Assembly: GCA_001579985.1 (NCBI GenBank)
Contig: LRSR01001528.1
Coordinates: 1 to 37,337, forward strand
Source of the DNA: Hypsibius dujardini
Lineage: Eukaryota > Tardigrada > Eutardigrada > Parachela > Hypsibiidae
Direction of reading: 5' to 3'
Length of the DNA: 37,337 bases
The translations under genes and the position numbers were made by a program. Below the pieces are notes generated by a model that was not told where the DNA came from, made no database searches, and saw only the letters and a list, made by a program, of their open reading frames with translations. How positions within the stretch are numbered: position 1 is the stretch's first letter; every line of letters begins with the position of its first letter. This document shows positions 19,851-31,124 of this stretch, in pieces.

Positions 19851-22676
19851 ATGCCGAAAGCCTCACTGCAGCCCCACAAGCCGCGTCATCTGCAGAACCA
19901 TGTCCTCCCCCCTGTGCAGAGCCTTCCGTTGCGTTCGCTCTTCGGCGAAAACGCTGCCATTATCGGCAAGTCCATTGCCGGAACCCTTCTCTTCATACCC
20001 TTTTGGCTGGTCTTCGGGCTATGCATTGCTATTGGCAATACCATCGGCAGTATTCGCGCCATGCTAGGATCTTCGCGTATTCCACAGGTATCATGGTAGT
20101 TTGTGTGCTGCAAACAGCAAACAGAAAACAGAGTGTTTCAAGTTGTGTAAATTGTGTTCAATTTTTTTAAATGTATATTTAATTTCCTAATACCTTGGAA
20201 GTCTGGGCTAAAACTATTTAAATAACATTGTATTGTGACAAAATCCAGGAAATCGATGGAAAATGTTTATAAACGGCGTTTCCGCTTAAATTGATTTGAA
20301 ATCAGAACACGGATAGACGCCGCAGAAAGCTGTCCTTTTCCATTTACGAACCAAGTCATTTCAGTTTTAAATAAAATTTGTAGGGGTAATCAAATAGACG
20401 CCAGATCGAGAGACTATTATTTTAAAATTCGCCTCAATTTGTGCCTTAAAATTATAAATTTTGAAAAAATTGGACAAAGGGTTTAGCTGATGTTGTTAAC
20501 TTAACGGCTTTGCATATAGATGAAATAGAATCGCCCATTTTAAGTCAAAATCTTATTTAATTGAAGCTTGACACTTTATTTACGGTAAATAAAATGTTTA
20601 ATTCAAGTAAAGTGCAATTCATAAGAATTAAGTGCTTTGTACGCCTTTATTATAGGAGAAAGTTGGAAAAACCTAACAGAAACAATCAATAATCAAGGAC
20701 CAATTAATTGATTGTATTCAATTACTCAATTGACTGGAATTTTAGACCAAACGGGCGAAGCCCGTCGAACAAAAAAATGAAAAAGATCCAAACAATCATA
20801 GCATCTGGAGCATAAAAAACGTAACCGAAAAAAATGGGTGGCTATGTTTATTTAAAAGGCCTTACGTATGTGTTTAGAGAACTTATATAACTATAAAGAA
20901 AACAATGGCTCGTTGGGCATGCTCTGAAATAAAATATAAATTATCTCAGTCACGAATTCCGATATTAAATAAAATAAACTAGAACAAAATCATTCATTTA
21001 GAAATCAAAAAATAAAACACCGTTTTTCGTTAATTTAAATATCATTTCAAATATGTATAAACAAAACACCAATAGAAACATTGTTTTGACGTACTAACTA
21101 ACCAGTTTATTTCAGGCCGAAACGGCCGATCTGCTCTCCGCCCTGGACAGCATGTGGCTGAACCCGCCGGCAAGCAAGAACCCTCCCTCGGTGGCGAATG
21201 TGGTGATGAAACTGGGCGACGGCATCAGCATGAAGGATTTCGTGGACATCCTCACCAATCGGCTGCTGAATGTGAAGAATCCGCGCGGCCCGCCGCCCTT
21301 TCTCTACATGCGATTCCGCCAGCGTCTCTACACCATCCCCGGCAGTTCGCGGTCGGTGTTTGCCTTCTCGCCGCGCTTCGACATCGCCAATCACATCCAT
21401 CAGATCCCGCCGGATGTGGACAACACGGAGAAGTTGATGGCCTTTGCGCAGCAGATTGCGGCCAATCCCTTTGAACCGGAGAAGCCGCTGTGGGACATGC
21501 ACATTCGCACGGACTTTGGCCCGGAGAAGTGCGGGATCCTGCTGTTTCGCTTCCATCAGTGCATCACGGACGGGCAGTCCATGATCCAAGCACTTTGTAA
21601 GCGGCGAATTCCCAGCGGTAGAAAATTAAGTTTTTGTTTTTCCTACATGGAAATGTACAAAAAAGAAAAAGTTAGAACTATAAAGTTTTATACAAGACAT
21701 ATACTATATTTATTAATACTAAACTTAATATTTAAAATGTTCTTCTGTTTTTTACATAGTGCTGTGAGCGTCCCTTTAGCATTTTATTATTAATATTGCA
21801 AAATATACTAATTAAGCTCCTTCCTCATCCATGTCAGTAGAATTCAAAAAAAAGAAATATTAATTCACCCCAGGCATATGTAAATATAATTAAGTAATAT
21901 TATTTAAGCTCGTTTGTGGTCTATTTTTGTATATCAATTACAAAAGATACATTCGGTTGATGTTACTGTCAAAATTCCTACCATAACGAGTAGCGTGTTT
22001 TAGGTCGGGACATTCTCGACGGGGGCGATCAAATCTACCCGCTCATGAAGCCGCGTTTTGGCGGCATGACATACGCGTCGCACTTCTGCAAAGCCGTCTT
22101 CATGGCAGCCTACATCTTCATCACGGACCTCATGTCGCCCGGCCCATCCGACCTAAACATCCTCAAGCACCCCGAGACCAAACTCACCGGAAAATACGAG
22201 ATCTTCTGGTCAGAGCCGGTTAACTTAAGCGTCATTCAGCGTTTGAAGAGTATCACACGTTGCCGCTTCAACGACATCCTCTTCACTGCTCTTGCTGCGA
22301 CACTGAGGACTTACTGCAAAATGCATGGGGTGTCCACGCCGGCCGATATGACGGCGTGTTTTCCTGTGGATCTTCGCTCCGGTCGGGGAGAAGGCATCAA
22401 CGATCTGATACTGGGCAATAAGTGTGTTATGGATAAGATCCATCTGCCGGTCAGTCAGGAGGCGGGCATGCCACAGCTGTGGCGGGTGCGCGATCAGACG
22501 CATCAGATGCGACATGGGTATCGACATGTGGCGCTGGACTTTCTGATGAAGATCCTGCAGAAAGCACTGTCACAGAGGATGCTGCATGGCATCTGGAATC
22601 GCTATTTTAGCGGATGCACGTTGCTTGTGAATAGGCAAGTTTGATGTGAGTTCTCAAGTACATAAAGAGTACACGT

Positions 22677-22724
<48 letters not shown>

Positions 22725-24416
22725 CCTGTCTGTCTGTCTGTCTATGTGTCTGTCTGTCTGTCTGTGTGTCTGTTTGTCAGCCTTCCTGTCTGTCTACCTG
22801 CCTAATTGTCTATCTTTTTGTCGGTCGGTCTCTGTGCCTTTAGGCATCGGATATTTGGAATAATCTCATTTTTACGTCTGATCTAATACTCAATGGCGAT
22901 TTAAATTGCTGTAAGACTCAAAGTATCTTTGGTGGATACTGCAACGTAATGCCTTCCTGGTTTTCAGCCTTGCTGGGCCTGAGGGAATCCTAACGATTCA
23001 AAACTTCGCGCTGGAACAGCTTCTTATGTGGATTCCCCCTCCGTTCGGGATGAACTTCCCGATCTGCATCAATGTTATCACCTCGTTGGATCAGATCCAG
23101 CTGGTGGTGGTGTCCGACACCGGCGCTATGAACGACGCCTACTGGATCGCCATGGACTTCCCCCATGAAGTGATGGCCCTGGGAAATCTACTCAAAACCC
23201 GTCGTGTCCCTGAGTCGGCAGCCAAAGCCGAGGTGGCACCCGATGCCGACGCGGAGAAGGCGGTCCAGCAGTCGCTGCATGTTTTGGAGGAGCGTTTGAT
23301 TAAGATTCAGCTTGCGCTGCGGAAGATGCGGAAAAAGCGAGACGACATTGGCAAAGTGCCGGCTCTGTGGAAGACCTTCAAAATTGTGCTGCCGTCGGAT
23401 AAAGAGACACTGTCGGAAAGTACCAGCGGAAGTGGCTCTGGGGACAGTTCTTACGACAGTGATGATGATTCGGACAGTGACTCTGACGACTACGATGACA
23501 GCGACGATGAGGATTCTGCTGATGAATCTGGAGAAGAGGAGACAATGGAAAAAGTGAAGACTGGAGAAGCCCAGTCTGCCAGTGGTGATGCCACATCTAA
23601 GAAAGACAAAGTAATTACTTTTCATCAAAATGCATAGGCTGGTGGGCAGGCAATCAGACACGCAGACAGTCAGATAATGCGATAATGAGAACTAGACAAA
23701 CTGACAGACGGTCAGACAGTGAAATAAACAGTTAGAAAAACATACAACAGATAGACAAACAGATAGGGAGTCAGCCAGACAAACAAGCAGACAGACGGAT
23801 AAACGAGCAGAGAGGCAGGCAAAGCAGGCATGCAGATAGACAGACAGATAAGTAAAAAAACAATCAGATAAACAGACAGATGTACAGACGTGCAGACAGA
23901 CAAACAAACAGACAGGCAGCCAGATAATCTTTCAGCCGACAAAACAGGCGGAAAGCAAATGATTAGACACAGCGAAAAAACATACAACAGTCTGATGTTA
24001 CAATCCAGGTTTCAGCTTTCTTTTTCCAGGTGGCGAAAGTAAAAGTAAAAGGAATAGAAACCTCTGAAACTCCTCCTCCCGGAGCCGCAAAGTCTCCCCG
24101 GCCAAGTAAGATAACTCCACTCGTCCAGCAGGTTGACGAAACAAAAGATCAGCCTGCCGATCGCCGCATGTCCGGCACTCCAGCGGCACCCAAACCAGAG
24201 CGGCGCTTATCCACCAAACCAACGATATTTAGTGGAGCGGCGCGTTTATCACAGCCAAACACCACCATCGTGGATGTCGAAAACAGCGAAGAAGACGCAA
24301 AAGCTCCGGCGCCGGTTCGCATGCCCGGCCAGCTGTCCAAACGCCGGCTATCACAGGCAGCTGCCGTCATTCCCACTGTTGTACCCCCCTCGAATAGACG
24401 AATCTCGAGAACATAA
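19851..24416 (+). CDS. WSD1-type (wax ester synthase/DGAT family) acyltransferase-like protein
   Basis: Five exons agree in phase: 19851-20087, 21116-21596, 22004-22634, 22968-23610 and 24030-24416, giving 792 residues. A membrane segment lies at about residues 42-66 (LLFIPFWLVFGLCIAIG). The N-terminal acyltransferase domain has EKPLWDMHI, then RFHQCITDGQS at the HHxxxDG position (H226, Q227, D231, G232). The C-terminal WSD1 domain includes FNDILFTALAATLRTY and VNSLAGP...DQIQLVVVSDTGAMND. Family members join acyl-CoA to fatty alcohols or diacylglycerol at the ER. Replacement of the second, catalytic His by Gln makes normal activity doubtful. The last 200 residues are an addition: an acidic Ser/Asp tract (about 608-641), then a basic tail with four RRxS sites. 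Intron 3 uses a GC donor. Confidence 0.9.
20088..21115 (+). other. Intron 1 of acyltransferase-like gene
   Basis: A phase 0 intron of 1028 bases (donor GTATCA, acceptor TTTCAG). AT-rich; nothing recognised inside. Confidence 0.8.
21597..22003 (+). other. Intron 2 of acyltransferase-like gene
   Basis: A phase 1 intron of 407 bases (donor GTAAGC, acceptor TTTTAG). AT-rich; nothing recognised. Confidence 0.85.
22635..22967 (+). other. GC-AG intron 3 of acyltransferase-like gene with (TGTC)n array
   Basis: The donor is GCAAGT after AAT AG, and the acceptor is TTTTCAG. Only this donor gives the phase 2 junction (AG + C = Ser) that restores the downstream frame. A (TCTG)n array fills about 22676-22830. 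Confidence 0.85.
22676..22830. repeat. (TCTG)n tetranucleotide array
   Basis: A mostly pure TGTC/TCTG repeat, degenerating at the right end. The poly-CLSV ORF read from it is an artefact. Confidence 0.95.
23611..24029 (+). other. Intron 4 of acyltransferase-like gene with (CAGA)n array
   Basis: A phase 0 intron of 419 bases (donor GTAATT, acceptor TTCCAG). Nearly all of it (about 23640-23935) is a degenerate CAGA/GACA repeat, in the opposite orientation to the array in intron 3. Confidence 0.85.
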
Positions 24417-24658
24417 GCTGCTATAGATTTGATCGGCAAACTGATACGCCTCATTTTGTGCTTCATTTTCAATTGACAGGAGATTATTATTTTAGTTATT
24501 TCTCCATAACTGTTCTTCTTTATATATATATATCTTCGTATCTTTTCCTTCTACATAATATATTTGAAACTAAATGGTATGAGGTACTGCTCTGGATCAC
24601 AATCGCCTATTAAAATCTCTCCGTATATGCATTGGTATTGTCAGTCAAGCATATTGTA

Positions 24659-24803
24659 CTGTATTTCCGCGATAGATAGCGACAGTCGTACTGGAATGGA
24701 ACGTGTGCACGGGCTCTGTGCACCGTAGACACAGCACAAAGCCGCGTGGCCGATTAAACGTTCCACAGCTCGTACTCTGTCGCTATCTATCGCGGAAATA
24801 CAG
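24659..24803. mobile_element. Tc1/mariner-type MITE, 145 bases, TA duplication
   Basis: The two ends are perfect 27-base inverted repeats. The left end begins CTGTATTTCCGCGATAGATA and continues to 24685; the right end is its exact reverse complement, finishing at 24803. TA dinucleotides flank both ends (24657-24658 and 24804-24805). TA duplication is typical of Tc1/mariner elements. The interior of about 90 bases has no coding capacity. Confidence 0.9.
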
Positions 24804-24984
24804 TATCTAATACTTTTCAAAGAAAATGCCATAACTGCAAAATTTGTAGTACCCAATCTGCGCACGTTGCCCATGTCGTTTCAAATTGCGATTCGCCACT
24901 ATTGTATTGTAGGAAAACCGAGGAATTTATTTGTGACTCGCATACTGAAATGTACGGATGGCTAAACGTAAGTACGATAAATTA

Positions 24985-25260
24985 AAAACGCAAGCTTAAA
25001 CTAAATTAAGACTTAGTTACTAATTTCTTAGCTTTCGTTTCTTTTTTTAATTAAAAAACTATAAAAGCTTTTGTTACAAAATATTTACTTGGGAAAAACT
25101 AAATTAATTCACTTAATTTCGACTAAAAAAAACAGCACTCTAATTTCTGATTAATAAAATAAACTAAACTAAAAGCCTTTGTTAGCTAATTTTTAGTTGA
25201 CTCAAAAAACTATTTTTTTTATTTTGTTGACAAAGGTTTTTACCTTACTTACTAAAATTT
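24985..25260. repeat. AT-rich dispersed repeat (TTAGT/ACTAA words)
   Basis: Contains CTTAGTTACTAATTTCTTAG, AAACTAAATTAA, TAAACTAAACTAAAAG and TTTTTAGTTGACT, matching the vocabulary of the tracts at 2855-3115 and 10300-10470. Confidence 0.4.
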
Positions 25261-27867
25261 CTCTGCGTCAGCCTTCAGGGCAATCCACTTAATAGTGAAC
25301 GAATTATTAAACATTCCCGATTAAAATGTTCATTTCAATATTTAATGCAAAAAAATATATACAATTGCACACTGACGGCAATCGAACTGAAGACGCATTA
25401 TTGAGCGGGGATTGTGATTGTTGTTTACGTATTATCTCCAAGAATTGACGTTGAAACAGCGCCGGCAACCCATTCGAGGGAGCTCTGTTTCTCTCAACAC
25501 GTTCTCGCGGATTCATCAGCAAGATCGATAGGTTAAATTGAATCAACTGCCCGGACATTATTAATTCCGAATTGACATTTCACAAAAATGCTCGCTTTAT
25601 TGGCGTGAAATTGCCCCTTATCAATATCTTCCGCTAATTTAGAAATTTTGGATTTAAATTTTAAAGTCTTAATTTAAGAAATGCTAATGAACTGTTTAGA
25701 AAGGTAATGCAACGAAAATAATAATTTGTTATTACATAGTCGATGTAAAAGCTCGCTGAAAGGACAAATATCGATATGTGGTGTATAACAATTTTGACGG
25801 GACTTCAGGGACTAATGGAGACCTGGAAAAACGGAGATGACCGTTCTGACGTTCGTCACCTCGCACACATCTTCCTCAATTGCACATTCCATGCAGACTA
25901 TGGTTGGGTTTATGTGGATGAAACGGGTGCACGGGGTGGTGCCATTATCCTCGCGCACTATGATTCCGAGAGAGATCAACACGGGGTTGGTAACATGCAT
26001 AAATTATATGATAGCCTGGTTCTCGCGAAGGAGGTTTGCAGCCGTTGCTGATGTAGCCCGGCAACGCATCCAATTTCCTCGCATAAGTCAGGCTAATGCG
26101 GAACTGACTGCCCGACGCGAAGTAGCCTCTACCGTGTGGACCCACTTGTGGCGTGCGTGGAGACAAGAAAACTTGCACGACCCAAGGTTCGTTTAAGAGA
26201 AACCTGGCGCTTTGAGCGGTCGTAGCAACAAAATATCAAACTCCCTCAACATACGCTTAGAGATACGCTCTTCAAAATGGCCGTTTCAGATTTGCCGCAT
26301 TGTTTTTGCGAAGTAATGAAAATTAGTTTTGTTCCCTGCCGATTTGAGAAAACACAACAAGCAACTAATAAAATCAACTGGTGATGTCGTCTACAAGACA
26401 TGCATGTTGCACTTGCACTGCGGTGTAGTGTACACGGTGAATTTCAATTAGGCGTGTTGCAGGCCATTTTCTTTTCGTTGCTCAACTGAATTTTTCGAGC
26501 AAAAACTTCCCGCCATGAGTAACAGCGGTGGTAGACTTATTTGCAACCAATTAATTGACCCGAAAATCAATCTCAAATGGCTTTGAGTTCGTGCATGGAT
26601 GCAAATGGCATTTTTCCTGTAGCATTGCGAGGCCGATAGAGGGCATAATAGTGCATATCCACGAAATGAAACGTTGGTTTCCCTGTCATACCGGCTCGTT
26701 CTTTAAGCATAAATTTTCATTCCATTCGATTCATTCCGATCGTTCTGGAGCTAAAACGCCGCTTTCCGCAACGTGTTTAGCGATTGTATCCTCATGTAAA
26801 ATGAGTTTACTAAACCCAAAACTTGCGCGTTGCGCAGCAGCTCTGTCTGTGCTGATGCGCGGTGCGGGAAGTTTGGGATGAACTATATTGGAATGAAATA
26901 TGTTCTGACTCACTCATTTAATTCCAGATATCTGTAGAACCATTGATACTGATTTCAATCCAATTTAATTTTTGGAATATTAGTTTTATACTGAAAAAGG
27001 AACGCAAAGTCTAGCTATTTTGCCTTTTCATGAATAGGCCTGTGCTATTTCGCTTTTGGGATCGCTCGGCTGCACATCTTATCACAAGGTTTTGTTTTGG
27101 CTTTGGTATGATTATTTTTGTGAAAAAAACATTACTTTATTTTAATACGATTCGAAATCAAAGAGAGAACGTGAGTGGTGATAACGCGATCAATGTCAGT
27201 GTGGTATACTTTTGTCTGAATCAAAGCGCCGGGTTGCCCTTAATAATATCACATTAAGGTTAGTGTTAGCAAGCTTTCTTCACTGACAAGGGAATTCAAC
27301 CACTCTCGAAGGTGAAATCTTGTACATCCGTTAATTTTCTAGTGTTTGTCCACATTATGTGAGGCTCTTTCCATCGAGAAAAAAAATTAAAACGTGTGCA
27401 AACAATTTGCTAAAAATAAAAATGTACTACGTGGTGGTACATAGATGGCGCTGTTAATGTTACCGTATGCCGTGTCAGTTGCTTGATTTATGCGGCTGCA
27501 GTCGACAGAATTTATTTCGTATGTCAGACTCTGGAAATTGTTTTTTAGCAGAGTTGCAAAGTTAGAAAAAACCCTGGTATTGCACGATTTCATTTTTTTA
27601 TTGTCACTGGAAGAACTTCAAAATCCAATGCAAATAAATTGGAAAAGATTTCAACTTAAAGAATTATGGTTGTCTTAGAATTCAATTTGAAATCGTTTGA
27701 CAAACGCAGAAGATTTTTTAGAAGCCATGTGGAGGAGTTAGGTGTGGTTGGTGGAGTATCGCTCGAAAGTTTCCAGCTACAGTCATCGGACTCGAGTATT
27801 TGATTTTCGTTTACCACGCACTCGGACAAAGTTTAGTGTTTAAGGTTACTCGGGATTTAACAAGTCG

Positions 27868-28322
27868 GAACTATGACCCTTCATGGTAGGACGAGGTGGT
27901 GGGTAAAATTGCATTTCTCAAACGTGAGCCCAAAGATCGGCCTATTGTTCCTGATTATTTTGAAACTCTGGGGGGGCGGTGTGGAGAGTTTGATTTTAAT
28001 CTTCCGGTATTTCAAAACATTTTAAAAACTCAAGTTTTCGATCAAATTTAAGGTTTGTTTGGGTTCAACATAAGCTCCCATTAATAAATGCAAGTGGGGG
28101 GGGGGTTAAAGACATTCGAGAATAGTCGAAATTTGATGGAACAACTTGATAATTTTGAAGATGCTGTTAAATTCAGACCGCCCTTGGAAATCAGACCCCC
28201 ACGCTTCCACAAGCTTCAAAATTATCCAACAAAATTTGCCGATCTTCGATTTCAAGTTTGAAATAAATATATTTTGCCTCTTTGACCACCACCTTGCCCT
28301 ACCATGAAGTGTTCTGGTCCTT
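27868..28322. repeat. Fold-back repeat element, copy 3
   Basis: The left arm (about 27868-28080) has CTTCATGGTAGG, AAAGATCGGC, GATTATTTTGAAACT and a G-run. The reverse complement of the right arm (about 28110-28322) has the same blocks in order: CTTCATGGTAGGGCAAGGTG, GAAGATCGGCAAA, GATAATTTTGAAGCTTG. The arms are about 200 bases and imperfect. The motifs match the elements at 643-1432, making this a small family. Confidence 0.65.
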
Positions 28323-28418
28323 AATTGAGCCCTTGACTGGCGCATGACTGGACCGGGTACAAGAAACAGATTATAATCGGAAAAATACATGTTGGTACTT
28401 GCCATTTTTTGTTGTAGG

Positions 28419-28608
28419 GCTGGCTGAAACTATTTACAGTGCTGTTTTTACGACATTATCGGTTTTACTGGGACTGGTGGGCTTCTTGATAATACGGTAC
28501 GAGGAGAATACAAAGTTACGGCAAGGTTCGCTTCGACAACCCAATCCTATTCCTTCACCCACTGATAGGCTTAACATAGTGTGGCGAGTGGGTCTGCATC
28601 CGAACTGA
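28419..28608 (+). CDS. Possible terminal exon with one membrane segment
   Basis: After an acceptor-like TTTTTTGTTGTAG the frame reads GLAETIYSAVFTTLSVLLGL, then VGFLIIRYEENTKLRQG, and stops at 28606-28608. The hydrophobic stretch followed by a basic stop-transfer patch looks like a single membrane helix with a 35-residue tail. No upstream exon was found to join to it, so this is speculative. Confidence 0.22.
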
Positions 28609-29515
28609 CGAAATGATCTTGCCAAAGCTGTAAACGGCTCTAAATATGAGTCGGCACTCTTGGCGTTTAGCTCTAACGGAAACTGCTTTCTTGTACCAGG
28701 ATAAAACAAAATATAAAATAAAATATAAATAAATAAAAAAACCAGGATAAAATAAAACCGTGATCTTGATAACGGAGTGGATCAGTGGCTTCTTCGGTCC
28801 GATGGCCTTGTCCCGATAGCCTCACCATATGCTGCCACACATTTTGATGCCATCGCTGCCCGACGATCTAGAGCAGGCTCGAGAAGGGCTCATCCGCTGC
28901 CCCTATGTACAGGAAGCAATGTTCTTGCATCCATCGACTTTCCACTCTATATAGCCGTGAGGAAAAACTGTTTTTATCGCTGATGAAATGTTGTAATTAA
29001 ATTCAAAATAATTTTTATTCAGGCATGGTTGCCTTACGATACTGAGAAAATAACAAGAAGGTATACATGTGCTTTTATTTTTTGCATACTACAGTAGTAT
29101 CTGCAGTCATAATCTTACATTAAACGAGCTAAGCCATTTAAGGCCTCCAATGCGCCTTACTCAGTGACTGCAAGGGTTTTTGCCACGTTTGAATACAAAT
29201 ATGCACTTTATTATTAGTGAATCTACAGTAATGTGACTTATTTGAAAACTGATGATCCCATCACTCCTAAAAACGTCAATCTCTCGAGTAGTTCGTGTCA
29301 TCCTCTTGGCTCGATGGTGGGCTTCTTTGCTAACGTTCTCGACGGCGCCTGCGGTTGACTCGAAGCAGCGACATTTTGGCCACGTAAACGACCATAAACG
29401 TTCACGAACAGTTTCCGATAATCCCCATTCAAAGCGAGGAAAATTACCTACGAATTTACAAATTTAGACAAACTAACACACATTCGTTGTAAACGGGGCG
29501 CAATTTTGGATCAGG

Positions 29516-29692
29516 ACGTGGCGGGTTGAATCGCTACATGGGTTGAATCGATCGGGTGGCGGAGGGCGCCACAAGTGTAAACTGTAAACAACACTCATTC
29601 AGTTTCACACACACTGTTGTTTACAATTTACACTTGTGGCGCCCTCCGCCACCCGACCGATTCAATCCATGTAGCGATTCAACCCGCCGCGT
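29516..29692. repeat. Near-perfect palindrome, 78-base arms
   Basis: Arms 29516-29593 and 29615-29692 are reverse complements with only a handful of mismatches, around a 21-base loop (29594-29614). Inner arm sequence includes GGGCGCCACAAGTGTAAA and its complement TTTACACTTGTGGCGCCC. Arm identity this high implies a recent origin. It could be a small fold-back transposon, but no target duplication is obvious. Confidence 0.92.
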
Positions 29693-30185
29693 TTGCTTGG
29701 TACAGGTCGGAACTAGTAGCCCTGAGAGGTGGGATATACGTCGTGAAAAGGGGCAAAGCCATGTTTCATAACTCAACTCAAAATTTAACTTCTTGTTTTC
29801 TGGTAATTTTACATCGTTCAGGGCTCAAATTTCCAACGCCCGGGGGTTTAATATTATTTCCAAAAACGTCCTTTGCTGTTCTTATAGAGCCATATATGAA
29901 TCACCAAAAAAAATTTGAAATACTTGCAAACACAGTTCCGAATCCAAGTTATTTTTAAATGATTTGAAATCCTGGTTTCTGGAGATTACATTTAGACACA
30001 GCTCCCTTGAAAAGATCAGAAGCGATAGGCTAACCTTGGGTAAACGTTTGAATACATAATTTTTGCCCCCAGCCGACCCCCCAGGCCCGCCTCTCAGTGG
30101 TACTGTTCCAACCGGTAAGCACGTTTAAGGAGGTCCCGGTTGTGTACAACGTTATATTCCGCCCGCCCCTACATTCTAAATTTAC

Positions 30186-31124
30186 CGGCGCGCTGGAACA
30201 CTGAACCATAAACAAACAGATGGTCCACAACGACAGCAACGGATATCGGGATATCCAGTTGGTAACAATGAGAAGAAATAGCGGTATTTGACAGGCAAAG
30301 TTGATGAGGAACGAAGTCACCAGCATTCGAGACATTTTGCCCTGTCTCCGTGACACAGCATTCCGCGAGGGTGCATTACCATTAACGCCCGGTGTTCTAG
30401 GATGTACCTGCGGTACACCTGTCAGCCGGTTCAGCCCAAACCTAGCTGAAATCAGCACAGCCGAGCCGGTGGCAATTGCCAACGGACAGTACACGTTAAA
30501 GGACAGCCACAAAACGAACAGGGTATTTTGCGGGATGTACGTGCATTTACCGACTCCGCCCATCTTGAAGCTGGAATGGTACCCGAAAAACGGCGGTATG
30601 GTCATCGACAGCGTCAGCAGCCAGCCCAGCAACAAGCCACAACCGTGAACGAGGGGACGGTCGAGTAGTCGGTACTTCACCGGAAACATGACCCCCACAA
30701 TACGATTCAAGGCCAACAGCGCGTCCGTCCATCCGATGACAAATCCACAGGTCATGGTGATGAAGTGCTGCAAACGACAAACTTCACAGTCCCGCTCAGT
30801 GATGCGTGGAAGGGTTGTTACGTTTCTGACACGCGCAATTATCAGCGGCAGGATGACTGCAAAGTACGCGACATGACAGGCAAGGAGATGGGCGACTAAA
30901 ATGCCAGCACCGCGACGTAGCGCTTGTGACCTTTGTATGAGGATGAGGAGAATGAGGTTGGCTGAGCCGCCGAATAGGCAGAACGCACCGCTGATGTACT
31001 CCCAAATGACCACTTGAAGATCGGGTGGTGATGGATTTGTTGAAAATTGGGTTAGGTTTGTGGGTGCGAGGCAATATGATACGACTTCTGGTAGCAAACG
31101 CGTACCGTTTTTTAAGGTGACCAT
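30186..31124 (-). CDS. Divergent rhodopsin-like (class A) GPCR, orphan; last exon not found
   Basis: A single long exon from the ATG at 31122-31124 encodes 313 residues. The exon probably ends at CCG|GTAAAT (30186), the same position as the intron in the plus-strand paralogue. Helices: TM1 about 41-64 with the conserved Asn (GSANLILL), TM2 74-98, TM3 after C113/C116, TM4 158-180, TM5 203-228 with FNVYCP, TM6 265-290, and TM7 starting near 294. DRY is NRI (140-142), the TM2 Asp position reads His (LLACH), and CWxP is CQIP. A sequon lies at NGT near the N-terminus. I cannot assign a ligand. The C-terminal helix 8 exon was not located; unspliced reading continues to a stop at 30030 with non-GPCR sequence. 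Confidence 0.88.

Larger units (their letters stand above)
24417..30185. other. Gene-poor region
   Basis: About 5.7 kb without a confident gene. It contains a TA-flanked MITE (24659-24803), an AT-rich repeat (24985-25260), a fold-back element (27868-28322), a possible membrane-segment exon (28419-28608) and a near-perfect palindrome (29516-29692). Overlapping frames at 25776-26196, on both strands and in several frames, have somewhat higher GC but no recognised domain. The last exon of the neighbouring minus-strand GPCR should also lie in this stretch. Confidence 0.5.

Noticed and set aside
22646-22843. Cys-rich CLSV repeat ORF, and the similar minus-strand ORFs at 23692-23987
   Set aside because: Translations of tetranucleotide arrays inside introns.
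25776-26196. Overlapping frames of 62-119 codons on both strands
   Set aside because: Several frames are open at once because of composition. No domain, splice context or membrane pattern is convincing in any of them.
29250-29400. Minus-strand sequence after CAACCGCAG as the helix 8 exon of the minus-strand GPCR
   Set aside because: In the required phase it reads APSRTLAKKPTIEPRG and stops. It shares the acceptor sequence but not the FLREAL pattern, so it is too weak.
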